Shown here: in pieces, positions 7,976 through 14,244 of the stretch
Numbering within the stretch: position 1 is the first letter of the stretch
How the letters are laid out: each line of letters begins with the position of its first letter
Assembly: GCA_002420145.1 (NCBI GenBank)
Contig: DIHL01000034.1
Span: 1 to 22,632, forward strand
Source of the DNA: Bacteroidetes bacterium UBA5697
Lineage (GTDB): Bacteria > Bacteroidota > Bacteroidia > B-17B0 > Aurantibacillaceae
Reading direction: 5' to 3'
Length of the DNA stretch: 22,632 bases
Translations under genes and position numbers: made by a program
The notes under the pieces: generated by a model
Databases searched by the model: none
What the model saw: only the letters and a program-made list of their open reading frames with translations
Told to the model about the DNA's origin: nothing

Positions 7976-9132
7976 TAAATACCTCTTTGTCTAGTTTCTT
8001 GTATATCAAACTCAGCCTCTACTTTGTAAAAGAATAAAGGGTCTCCAAATGCTTCGTTTGGTTTATAACTTGTATCTGTAATTGTAAATGATTTATAGTT
8101 TTGGCTATCGTCAACAATCCATTTAACTGGACTATCGAAACATTCCACTAAAGATTCTGATTGCTCAACTGTTAACCAATTAGTGTTTAATGTTAATTGT
8201 CTAGTTGTTTGAGTACTAACAGTAACCTTTTCAGCATCCCAATCTCTCGAAGCATAAACACCGCTTCTTATTCTACTTGGGTTTAATCTTACAGTTTCAT
8301 TCTTTTTAGAAACATTTATAGAGCTTATCATTTCAAAATTAAAACGTCCTAAGTTTCCGTTACGCTTTAAGTATTGAATAGTGTATTTTCTAAACTTAGT
8401 ACATAAATCAGTAAATGTATAAGAGCCAGTATATCTAACCGTAACGCCTTGTTTAATTTCAATTGTAATCGTGTCACCTTCAGATGGTGTAATAGCATTA
8501 GCCAATAAAGTATTATAACCAACGTTACAATAATAAATATAATTATTAGTTGCTGGTATAGTCAAAGTAATAACAGTAATAGTCACCCCGTCACTATGGG
8601 TAATATCAATAGTATCACATGAATTTTTAAAGAAGTGAATCCATATATCGTTCTTTATATCTACTCTTGTATCTGGTATTAAGAATTCATTTGCTATATT
8701 TTCAAGTAAATAAACGTTTGCACCATTCGATACATAGTCAGTATAAATATAATCTCTAAAAACAGCATCAGTAAAACAAGCATCGTAAGCTATGTAGTTA
8801 ATAGTAGTAGTTGATTGAATAGCTCCAGTATAATACTCTTTAATCTTAACCTCAACGGCACAGCTTTTACCATCTGCATATAAACATTGTGTATTTGTTG
8901 GGTCGAAGTAAGAACGAGTAATGTAATTCTTAACTAATTCGATAGGGTCGTAAACAACATATCCATCTGGACGTTGTAGTATATTTTCAGTATAAATAGT
9001 ACCTCCATTAATTTGAACGGTTACAATGTATTTAAAATCAGCAACTGCTATCTGATTAGATAGGGCTGTAAACACTTGACTATTATAAGCTGGTGTATAT
9101 GCTTGAGGTTGCTGACTAACTGTTAATGCCAT
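7975..9132 (-). CDS. Tail protein, probably distal tail/tail-tip component
   Basis: A 385-aa, beta-rich protein lying directly upstream of the large tail-tip gene, sharing one base with it. The N-terminus (MALTVSQQPQAYTPAYNSQVF) and a C-terminal segment (NTNWLTVEQSESLVECFDSP, followed by a VDD..YKSFTITDTSYK stretch) resemble tail proteins seen next to the hub gene in Bacteroidetes phages. There is no signal peptide, transmembrane helix or catalytic motif. A role in joining tail tube and tip is inferred from position and composition. Its start lies 17 bases inside the preceding gene, which suggests translational coupling. Confidence 0.6.
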   Translation of the reverse strand: MALTVSQQPQAYTPAYNSQVFTALSNQIAVADFKYIVTVQINGGTIYTENILQRPDGYVVYDPIELVKNYITRSYFDPTNTQCLYADGKSCAVEVKIKEYYTGAIQSTTTINYIAYDACFTDAVFRDYIYTDYVSNGANVYLLENIANEFLIPDTRVDIKNDIWIHFFKNSCDTIDITHSDGVTITVITLTIPATNNYIYYCNVGYNTLLANAITPSEGDTITIEIKQGVTVRYTGSYTFTDLCTKFRKYTIQYLKRNGNLGRFNFEMISSINVSKKNETVRLNPSRIRSGVYASRDWDAEKVTVSTQTTRQLTLNTNWLTVEQSESLVECFDSPVKWIVDDSQNYKSFTITDTSYKPNEAFGDPLFFYKVEAEFDIQETRQRGI

Positions 9133-9697
9133 TACTTATTTCTATTTTAATTTCTGCTTTTACTAATTGTGCTAGTCTTTCTTTTAACTCATCCAACCTA
9201 CCGTCACTTATAACATCACTAAAGAAGTTAGTAGGCTCTAAACTCTTTTTCTTTAAAGAACGAGCTACTAAAAATCCCGCTGCTTTCTTTGCCCTATCAA
9301 ATGGCATCTTCTTTAAGGTCTTTAATCCTTTGCGTTTGGATAAACTTTGTTTTTGCTTTCTACTCTCTAAATCTGATATTCTAATCTTTTCAGCTAGTCC
9401 ACTTAATGCGCTCCAATCCGCTATCTTATTTTGCCCTTCTTCACTTACATTTGATGCTTTACGTCCACCGTCTACAATGTCCCAATAATAATTCATTTCA
9501 AACTTTAGAGTTAATACTCCATTTTGATACGATACTGGTAATGCTTTTGCACTAGCTTCCAATCTTGATGTTCTTTTACGTCCACCGTATTTTGATGCTC
9601 TTGCATCTAGTTTTTGCTTTAATGACTGTTTGGTATCAATAGTAAGGTTTAACCCAAACTCACTTAATACCTTTCTTATTTCATCATTTAGAGCCAT
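9116..9697 (-). CDS. HK97 gp10-like head-tail or tail completion protein
   Basis: A basic 193-aa protein. The segment LTLKFEMNYYWDIVDGGRKAS (about 62-82) has the Y-x-x-x-V-x-x-G-x-R/K pattern common to HK97 gp10-like proteins, which complete the tail-neck region of long-tailed phages. It is followed by a Lys/Arg-rich stretch (about 110-155) and a helical C-terminus. The start codon lies inside the end of the frameshifted chaperone extension (overlap of 14 bases), so the two are probably coupled. Function follows from the motif and position; no enzymatic role is expected. Confidence 0.6.
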   Translation of the reverse strand: MALNDEIRKVLSEFGLNLTIDTKQSLKQKLDARASKYGGRKRTSRLEASAKALPVSYQNGVLTLKFEMNYYWDIVDGGRKASNVSEEGQNKIADWSALSGLAEKIRISDLESRKQKQSLSKRKGLKTLKKMPFDRAKKAAGFLVARSLKKKSLEPTNFFSDVISDGRLDELKERLAQLVKAEIKIEISNGINS

Positions 9698-9962
9698 TTA
9701 AACTTATTTCAAACTTTCCTTTATCTTTTAAGTAACTTAACTTACTTGCAAATCTTAATACATTCCAGTTATATATCTCATCTTCACTTAATCCGCTATC
9801 TTGTACGCATAATGTTACTGAGTATTCCCACCCCCATCTTTCAAAAAACTCTGAAACTCTTGGTCGTCCATCATCGTCTGATAGTGGTCTTTTAACATCT
9901 TGTTGTTGTTTTCCGTAAAGTCCGCGATAATCTCGCTGTAACTTTTCAAATAATTTGAATAA
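9684..9962 (-). CDS. Frameshift extension (T-like part) of the tail assembly chaperone
   Basis: In the -1 frame relative to the upstream chaperone, translation stays open from the T-run at 9969-9961 to a TGA at 9686-9684, giving 92 extra residues. The frame has no ATG; it opens just after a TGA a few codons upstream of the T-run and can only be reached by shifting. The product reads like coding sequence and includes EFFERWGWEYSVTL and LRFASKLSYLKDKGKFE, the type of C-terminal extension seen in lambda G-T-like chaperones. It would give a fusion of about 254 aa and explains the otherwise empty 117 bases before the next gene. A homopolymer sequencing error making one uninterrupted gene is the alternative. 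Confidence 0.7.
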   Translation of the reverse strand, partial: LFKLFEKLQRDYRGLYGKQQQDVKRPLSDDDGRPRVSEFFERWGWEYSVTLCVQDSGLSEDEIYNWNVLRFASKLSYLKDKGKFEISLNGSK

Positions 9963-10447
9963 AAAAAAACAGCCCCCATTGTTTCAGATAGCTTTGATTT
10001 CTTAAATAGCTCAACGTTTTTAAAGTGATTTTCAGGGCAATACTTCCATCCAAATAGAGTTAACTCTTGGTGACAAATAGCCATTAACTCAGGTAAACAA
10101 TTAATATAATTGCCTCCGTTCATCTTAAGCATTTCGGTAAAGTCTTTTTGCTGAGCTGTTGTATAAAAACTAATATCTCTAATGTGTCTAAACTTCTTGA
10201 AACCTAATACAACTGATTCTTTTAACGGCATAGATTCCAGACGCTGAAATAAGAAAACAGCATCTAAAAGTGTATCAAACACCTCAGACGGTTTCATAGC
10301 TTCAATGTAATCTATTGACTTGCCAGAAAGGATTGAAAGTCTTTGAATTGCTTTATCCAAAGGTTCTATTTTATCATTAGTCTTTAACTGCTCCAATTGC
10401 TGGAACTGTTCAACTGTTAAATCTTCGTATCTTTTAGGAATATTCAT
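9815..10447 (-). CDS. Tail assembly chaperone (G-like, unshifted product)
   Basis: The 210-aa product starts MNIPKRYEDLTVEQFQQLEQL. This start is preferred over an upstream in-frame TTG at 10462. The N-terminal IPK..EDLTV.QF pattern, a helical body of about 200 residues and the place before the tail genes fit the tail assembly chaperones of Bacteroidetes phages, which keep tape-measure protein soluble during tube assembly. About residue 162 the frame meets a run of nine T where a -1 shift would replace the last 48 residues with a 92-residue extension. The unshifted end (DGGGNTQ) looks less conserved in style. As in lambda G and GT, both forms are probably made, with the shifted one minor. Confidence 0.7.
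   Translation of the reverse strand: MNIPKRYEDLTVEQFQQLEQLKTNDKIEPLDKAIQRLSILSGKSIDYIEAMKPSEVFDTLLDAVFLFQRLESMPLKESVVLGFKKFRHIRDISFYTTAQQKDFTEMLKMNGGNYINCLPELMAICHQELTLFGWKYCPENHFKNVELFKKSKLSETMGAVFFYSNYLKSYSEIIADFTENNNKMLKDHYQTMMDDQEFQSFLKDGGGNTQ
9961..9969 (-). other. Slippery site for -1 ribosomal frameshifting
   Basis: The minus strand reads G followed by nine T then ATTC. In the chaperone frame the codons are GTT TTT TTT TAT, so a T_TTT_TTT heptamer is in the correct phase for simultaneous -1 slippage of both tRNAs. No clear downstream stem was worked out. Confidence 0.65.
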
Positions 10448-10452
10448 CCTAT

Positions 10453-10482
10453 TTATATACAAAAAAATAGAAGTTTTTACAA
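10453..10482 (-). promoter_or_regulatory. Duplicated late-region element, copy in front of the chaperone gene
   Basis: This is the second copy of the element at 2565-2594: TTGTAAAAAC, five variable bases, TTTTTTTGTATATAA. It begins 2 bases after the terminase large subunit stop and ends 5 bases before the chaperone ATG at 10447. Read as a promoter, the transcript would be leaderless or nearly so; read as an RNA element, it would sit at the start codon. Confidence 0.45.
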
Positions 10483-10484
10483 AA

Positions 10485-11663
10485 CTATTGTATAATGAAT
10501 GTTGATTTTTTAAGTCTGTTTAGGGCTACATAACGAACACCATCTATTGCATGGTCGTTTCCTGATTCTGGAACATTGGTTTGTTTACCTTCTTTATCAG
10601 TAGCCCATCGGTAAGTTCTTAACTCAGTCTTTAGATTAGTAGAACGTTTGGTAACGTTTATAGGATGTCTCAGTAAAGTATCTAATCCGTTTTTAATACT
10701 ATCGGCTCCTTTCTTTGCGCCTTCAATTCTGTAACCAGCTCGTCTAATATCTTCTATTGATTTAGGTTCGGCACTATCCGCTACTATCATTTGATGTTTG
10801 TTTACACCTAGCCTCTCAAACTCTTTTACAATATCGCTATTAGTTAATTTTGTTTTATAAAGCAACTCATCTAAATACAACTCGTTATTATAACGGTAAA
10901 CAGCCGTTAAAGTTGTAGGGTCGTTTGTAAATCCAAAATCCATTCCATAGCTAATGAACTCAGCTTCTTTTGGTATCTCGTCACATTCGGTCCAATTTTC
11001 AAATATAACTCCAATTAGATTACCTATGTTTCCAAGTCCGTAAACTTGCCATAAGTTAGCCCAATACTTATTCTTTATTGTGCCATCTTCATTATAGCCT
11101 TGATTGTAATAGTTTAGAATCTCATCCCTTTCACCTTCTTTTAACTGTTCATTATCTTTGAATGTCAACTGCACGAAATCACAATCGGGTCGAGTAAGTA
11201 TATCGGTATCGACATAGAACTCGGCATCTGGATTGTAATCTAAATAGATATTATCAGAACGAGAAGCCATTTGCCTAAACGTTTCCTGATTTACTTTATT
11301 AACCTCGTTAAAATAAACAACGTGAGAACGCAAACCCTTACCTACATCTTCTTTGTCTAATCCTAGAAATTTAATAGTTGAGCCATTTGGAAACTTATAA
11401 AGTGTTCCCGCTAAGAAGTTGTCAGGATTAAATATTCCTGCCTCATTCATAATATTAACAAAGTCTTTAATAACTGTTTCACGCATCTTTGTAAGTTCAG
11501 CACTTACCACGTAAATATTACGATTAGCCTTACCACTTGCATGGTTAATTAGTATCATTAATATACTAAAAGTCTTGGATGAGCCTTGACCTCCCCTAAC
11601 AGCTTTATACTTCTTTTTTAAAGCGCATATCTTTTTTAAGGCTGTTGTTTGTTTTAGTGGCAT
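10485..11663 (-). CDS. terL: Terminase large subunit
   Basis: A 392-aa ATPase-nuclease that powers DNA packaging. The N-terminal ATPase has a deviant Walker A (RGGQGSSKTF, about 23-32, Lys30) and a Walker B VVYFNE (115-120), where Asn replaces the usual Asp before Glu120. The C-terminal RNase H-like nuclease shows Asp242 (YGMDFGFTNDP), Asp296 (IVADSAEPKSI) and Asp370/Asp374 (NDHAIDGVRY). It resembles the PBSX-like/Terminase_3 group. Length is normal to slightly short for the group. The start overlaps the small-subunit stop (TAATG), so both subunits are translationally coupled. Confidence 0.95.
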   Translation of the reverse strand: MPLKQTTALKKICALKKKYKAVRGGQGSSKTFSILMILINHASGKANRNIYVVSAELTKMRETVIKDFVNIMNEAGIFNPDNFLAGTLYKFPNGSTIKFLGLDKEDVGKGLRSHVVYFNEVNKVNQETFRQMASRSDNIYLDYNPDAEFYVDTDILTRPDCDFVQLTFKDNEQLKEGERDEILNYYNQGYNEDGTIKNKYWANLWQVYGLGNIGNLIGVIFENWTECDEIPKEAEFISYGMDFGFTNDPTTLTAVYRYNNELYLDELLYKTKLTNSDIVKEFERLGVNKHQMIVADSAEPKSIEDIRRAGYRIEGAKKGADSIKNGLDTLLRHPINVTKRSTNLKTELRTYRWATDKEGKQTNVPESGNDHAIDGVRYVALNRLKKSTFIIQ

Positions 11664-12079
11664 TAATCCATTGGTTTATCTAAAGGGTCTATGTTTAGAA
11701 TAGATATGTTAGTTTGTTCGCTTTGTATCTTATCAGTCCACCCTAATTTGTTCTTAGCATAGAATATTCCCTTGCCTTCATTTGCCACAATATCCGCTGC
11801 TAATGATTGAAAAACCTCATCTATTTTTTTTATAGTGTCGGATTTAAGCTCACAATCACTTTTACGCCATGTATAATAAGTGTCCCTATTAATAGTATCT
11901 AATTTTAATAAAGGCAGCCATATATTAAGAAAATAAGCAATAGTAGGTATATGCCTATCTTCTATCTTTACAATCTTACCTGAGCCTGTTGCAACCTCTT
12001 TAGTGTGTGATAAACATTCCTTTATGTAAGTGTCAGCGTATTCTGGTAATGCTTTTATGAACTCAATTGATTTTGCCAT
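11663..12079 (-). CDS. terS: Terminase small subunit
   Basis: A 138-aa protein immediately before terL. The N-terminus is helical, and residues about 45-75 (PTIAYFLNIWLPLLKLDTINRDTYYTWRKSD) have the look of a helix-turn-helix DNA-recognition region in which a small, aromatic-rich recognition helix follows a turn. The segment NEGKGIFYAKNKLGWTDK (about 101-118) is a signature I associate with small terminases of this type. It would recognise the packaging start and pass DNA to the large subunit. The start codon lies 17 bases inside the preceding 72-aa gene. Confidence 0.8.
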   Translation of the reverse strand: MAKSIEFIKALPEYADTYIKECLSHTKEVATGSGKIVKIEDRHIPTIAYFLNIWLPLLKLDTINRDTYYTWRKSDCELKSDTIKKIDEVFQSLAADIVANEGKGIFYAKNKLGWTDKIQSEQTNISILNIDPLDKPMD

Positions 12080-12281
12080 TATTAAATTCTTTAATTAGTT
12101 TTTCAATATCAATATCAGTTAATCCTTTACAATCGTTGTACGTTTCAAATACTGGTTTATCAATATCATCATATACAAATAAAACATGATAGTCATTAAA
12201 TTGTTTTGATAATTTAAGACTTAATTTACCAATCATATCGAATGGAGTGTTTGCTCTAACTACTAATATCGGTTTTGCCAT
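12063..12281 (-). CDS. Small hypothetical protein before the terminase
   Basis: A 72-aa protein starting MAKPILVVRANTPFDM. This start is preferred over an in-frame TTG at 12290 because the ATG shares a base with the stop of the 11-codon frame upstream. The sequence predicts alternating strands and helices (ILVVRA, then KLSLKLSKQFNDYHVLFVYDD), resembling small proteins found beside packaging genes in Bacteroidetes phages. No motif gives a function. It overlaps the small terminase by 17 bases. Confidence 0.65.
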   Translation of the reverse strand: MAKPILVVRANTPFDMIGKLSLKLSKQFNDYHVLFVYDDIDKPVFETYNDCKGLTDIDIEKLIKEFNNGKIN

Positions 12282-12316
12282 TATTTCCAAAAGTTTATTG
12301 TTTCGTATTCATCCAT
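12281..12316 (-). CDS. Eleven-codon micro-frame joined by TAATG at both ends
   Basis: An ATG overlapping the stop of the 73-aa gene starts a frame encoding MDEYETINFWK. Its TAA in turn overlaps the ATG of the 72-aa gene. It is the only sequence between those genes. Either it is a very small protein or its translation simply carries ribosomes across the gap; a chance match is also possible. Confidence 0.35.
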   Translation of the reverse strand: MDEYETINFWK

Positions 12317-12537
12317 TACTTGCCAAATTTAGGGTTAAAACTATAAGTAATAGTGTCACCATTTAATTCAGACAAATAATACGACTCTCTTGGTTGGCAC
12401 TTTTTTATTTTATTATCAAAATAAGCATTACTCAAATCGTTTAAAGATTTAGTTGCGGTGGTTTCAAATAAAGATAACAATCTATTTATCCTTTGTCGCT
12501 TTAATTCTAAAAGCCATTGATTAAATGTTAGTTTCAT
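12316..12537 (-). CDS. Small hypothetical protein
   Basis: A 73-aa protein. The first 30 residues are helical and basic (NQWLLELKRQRINRLLSLFE), the rest is polar, with SELNGDTITYSFNPKFGK at the C-terminus. Its ATG overlaps the stop of the lipoprotein gene (ATGA), so it belongs to the same translated chain. I do not recognise the family. Confidence 0.6.
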   Translation of the reverse strand: MKLTFNQWLLELKRQRINRLLSLFETTATKSLNDLSNAYFDNKIKKCQPRESYYLSELNGDTITYSFNPKFGK

Positions 12538-12896
12538 AACTTGATTACTTTAGCTGTTTGACTTGCGATATACTGTTCTTTAATAACTCCATTAACAAAT
12601 ACCAGAACATTATCATTTGAGCCTGACCCGCTATTAGTGAATATTAGAATTGAATCACTTAAAGTATTATTTCTAATAGTTCTGTTTAAAGAATTTGTAG
12701 TTGCATAACTTGAATCTATCTCAGGGTCGAAAGACCATTTAACAGAAGCATAGTTGTTTACTGAGCCGTATGTAATGAATATTTCAACTGATTTAGAAGC
12801 AACAACTAATGGAGTTGTTTGCTGTATTGTTTCTGGTTCTGGTTGTTTCTTAGCGCATCCTAATAAGACAAGACTAAGTAGTAATAGTTTTTTCAT
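12534..12896 (-). CDS. Phage-encoded lipoprotein
   Basis: A 120-aa protein with a classic lipoprotein signal: MKK, a hydrophobic stretch LLLLSLVLLG, then Cys14 in an LLGC lipobox, followed by charged/polar AKKQPEPE. The ATG at 12896 is chosen because it shares a base with the stop of the upstream 54-aa gene; an in-frame TTA-rich upstream extension (to 12938) lies inside that gene. The mature part (about 107 aa) is beta-rich and Ser/Asn/Val rich and ends in NDNVLVFVNGVIKEQYIASQTAKVIKL. Possible roles include superinfection exclusion and spanin-like function at lysis; neither is shown by the sequence. Confidence 0.75.
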   Translation of the reverse strand: MKKLLLLSLVLLGCAKKQPEPETIQQTTPLVVASKSVEIFITYGSVNNYASVKWSFDPEIDSSYATTNSLNRTIRNNTLSDSILIFTNSGSGSNDNVLVFVNGVIKEQYIASQTAKVIKL

Positions 12897-13060
12897 TATT
12901 TTATATCTGAAAATATTGTTTTTAATATAATATAACATAGCAATAAATAGAACGTAGCTGCTTCATAGTTTCCAAATATTGCGTTTCCAATTGTAATTAC
13001 TCCGATTACTACTCCGATTAACATTAATATAATTAATGCGATTGATTTACTTTTTTTCAT
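12896..13060 (-). CDS. Tiny membrane protein coupled to the lipoprotein
   Basis: A 54-aa frame not longer than the gap it fills, starting at an ATG that overlaps the stop of the 97-aa gene and ending in a TAA that overlaps the lipoprotein ATG. After MKKSKS there is a hydrophobic helix (ALIILMLIGVVIGVITIG, about 8-25), a short polar turn (NAIFGNYEA), and a second hydrophobic segment (about 35-49) before the end SDIK. Two membrane segments in 54 residues fits a small holin-like or membrane-anchor protein. Pairing with a lipoprotein makes lysis or exclusion plausible, but no endolysin gene is in the window. Confidence 0.6.
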   Translation of the reverse strand: MKKSKSIALIILMLIGVVIGVITIGNAIFGNYEAATFYLLLCYIILKTIFSDIK

Positions 13061-13353
13061 TATTTTTTCTTTTTATCTTTAAATGAATCATTAATTCCAG
13101 TCGCAGCCTCTATAACCTTTTCAGTAATAACTTTTGCCTTATCCTGTTTTGAATTAATATAAGCTAGTATAATCTTAAAAGTATCTTTAAACTTATTAGC
13201 ACAAGTTGAGCAACCAACTAATATCTCGGCCGTATTATCTATCTTAGAATAAGCCTCTAATACTTCTTTAACCACTTGTTGAGATTCATCGGGACGTATA
13301 ATATCTCTTACAACTAATTCAATAAACCCCTTGTGTTTTAATAATGTTTCCAT
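13060..13353 (-). CDS. Hypothetical protein with a CxxC pair
   Basis: A 97-aa, mostly helical protein. It carries a GCSTCANKF motif (about 48-56) and ends in a Lys-rich tail (DKKKK). The Cys pair might bind metal with a partner, but there is no second pair. It starts directly after the sigma-like gene and ends with a TAATG junction into the 54-aa gene. Family and function are unknown. Confidence 0.6.
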   Translation of the reverse strand: METLLKHKGFIELVVRDIIRPDESQQVVKEVLEAYSKIDNTAEILVGCSTCANKFKDTFKIILAYINSKQDKAKVITEKVIEAATGINDSFKDKKKK

Positions 13354-13860
13354 TTATCTTAATTTTTGTTTTAATTCACTTTTAAATTTATTATTCTGAT
13401 AGATTAACTTTCTTTGATTAACCCCTAAGTCTTGGGCTATTTGCCTTGTACTACTAACAACTGACTTAAAAAGAACCTCAACCTTAAACTTATCTTCTTT
13501 AGCAAATTTCACTATTTTATCAATTTGTTCCTCAACCTCAAAGTTATAAATATTTTCTTCAATATCAAAATCTATTATCTCATTTGAGTTATGCCTTTCA
13601 ACCAGAGGGCATTTAGTGTTAACTAATGTATTAGCCTTTAACCTATGAGAGTTTAAGGTCTTTAATGTCAATACACAATAACCTATAAAATGAGCATTAT
13701 CATATTTCTTTAATAGTATTTTTTCATCCTTTTGACACATATACAATAAGAACTCTTGGAATAAGTCGTGTTGTATATCCCGATGGTTACATAATTTAGC
13801 TGCTAAATTTCTAAGCATTTTAGACTCACTAGCTAATATCAGTAACCTTTCTTTAGTCAT
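13354..13860 (-). CDS. Sigma-70-like factor, probable late transcription regulator
   Basis: A 168-aa protein and the first gene of the leftward block. Residues about 28-45 (RDIQHDLFQEFLLYMCQK) match the DlvQEvf pattern of sigma region 2.2, and about 56-75 (NAHFIGYCVLTLKTLNSHR) match region 2.3 with a hydrophobic, aromatic-containing helix ending at Arg. Residues about 138-160 (TRQIAQDLGVNQRKLIYQNNKF) are a helix-turn-helix as in region 4. Length fits ECF sigma factors (about 160-200). It would direct polymerase to phage promoters, perhaps the duplicated element in this operon. The gene has a promoter whose -7 box ends only a few bases before the ATG. Confidence 0.7.
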   Translation of the reverse strand: MTKERLLILASESKMLRNLAAKLCNHRDIQHDLFQEFLLYMCQKDEKILLKKYDNAHFIGYCVLTLKTLNSHRLKANTLVNTKCPLVERHNSNEIIDFDIEENIYNFEVEEQIDKIVKFAKEDKFKVEVLFKSVVSSTRQIAQDLGVNQRKLIYQNNKFKSELKQKLR

Positions 13861-13867
13861 ATGCTCA

Positions 13868-13897
13868 CAAATATAACAAATAATCTATTACCTCCAA
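13868..13897 (-). promoter_or_regulatory. Bacteroidetes-type promoter of the leftward operon
   Basis: On the minus strand TTG (13897-13895), 19 bases, then TATATTTG (13875-13868), an exact match to TTG-N19-TAnnTTTG. The ATG at 13860 begins 7 bases after the box, so the transcript should have almost no leader. Confidence 0.75.
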
Positions 13898-14050
13898 CAC
13901 GACAACAAATTTAATAGGCAAAGTAATTACCCTAGCTAAAAAGTATAGTGTGTTTAGTATCATTTGGTAAAGATAGTAAAAAATATTATAAAACGATTCT
14001 ATTTGATAATCAATACTTTACATATTTAAATACTAAAATTAATATTTTTA

Positions 14051-14083
14051 TTGTTAACGTTAACTTTATTATGCTTATATTTG
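14051..14083 (+). promoter_or_regulatory. Bacteroidetes-type promoter of the early operon
   Basis: TTG at 14051-14053, 22 bases, then TATATTTG at 14076-14083. The spacer is longer than the usual 19. A leader of about 25-30 bases would precede the ATG at 14113. A perfect 12-bp palindrome lies in the spacer. Confidence 0.6.
14053..14064. promoter_or_regulatory. Perfect 12-bp palindrome, candidate operator
   Basis: GTTAACGTTAAC is its own reverse complement and is made of two copies of GTTAAC, itself a palindrome. It starts inside the -33 TTG and fills part of the promoter spacer. A dimeric DNA-binding protein here would block polymerase. The adjacent 43-aa ribbon-helix-helix protein is the natural candidate, though this link is inferred. 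Confidence 0.55.
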
Positions 14084-14112
14084 TATCGTAATAAAAAACT
14101 AACTAAAATTAT

Positions 14113-14244
14113 ATGAGAAAAAAGGGATTTAAAGAAGAGTCAATAACTTTAGGGATTAGAGTTCCAAAGTCTAAAAAAGATATATTAAAAAAGAAGTTTA
14201 ATAAAATAGTTTCTAAATATAAAAACAAAAAAGATGAATTATAA
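14113..14244 (+). CDS. Small ribbon-helix-helix DNA-binding protein
   Basis: A 43-aa protein, first gene of the early operon. The segment ESITLGIRVPKSKKDILKKK (about 9-28) has the alternating strand-then-helix layout of Arc/MetJ-type ribbon-helix-helix proteins, with IRVPKS at the strand-helix junction and a second basic helix (FNKIVSKYKN). Such proteins dimerise and bind palindromes, and one lies in its own promoter, suggesting autoregulation. It overlaps the next start by 11 bases. Length is near the lower limit for the fold, so a partial or degraded copy is possible. Confidence 0.55.
   Translation: MRKKGFKEESITLGIRVPKSKKDILKKKFNKIVSKYKNKKDEL

Noticed and set aside
9126..9488. Rightward open frame opposite the gp10-like gene
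   Set aside because: Fully antisense to a coupled late gene; Phe/Ser-rich product typical of the complement of Lys-rich coding sequence.
10448..10462. TTG start at 10462 for the tail chaperone
   Set aside because: It would fall within the duplicated element, and the ATG at 10447 gives the expected MNIPKRYEDL start.
12897..12938. Longer lipoprotein start at 12938
   Set aside because: It lies inside the 54-aa gene and would bury the signal peptide; the ATG at 12896 gives a proper MKK signal and a TAATG junction.
13861..14112. Lytic-lysogenic switch between the divergent operons
   Set aside because: The region has divergent promoters and a palindrome, but no CI/Cro-like repressor pair or integrase was found in the window, so lysogeny cannot be claimed.
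14113..14244. The ribbon-helix-helix gene as half of a toxin-antitoxin pair with the GIY-YIG protein
   Set aside because: The overlap would allow it, but the partner looks like a nuclease rather than a known toxin, and the position at the head of a long early operon fits a regulator better.
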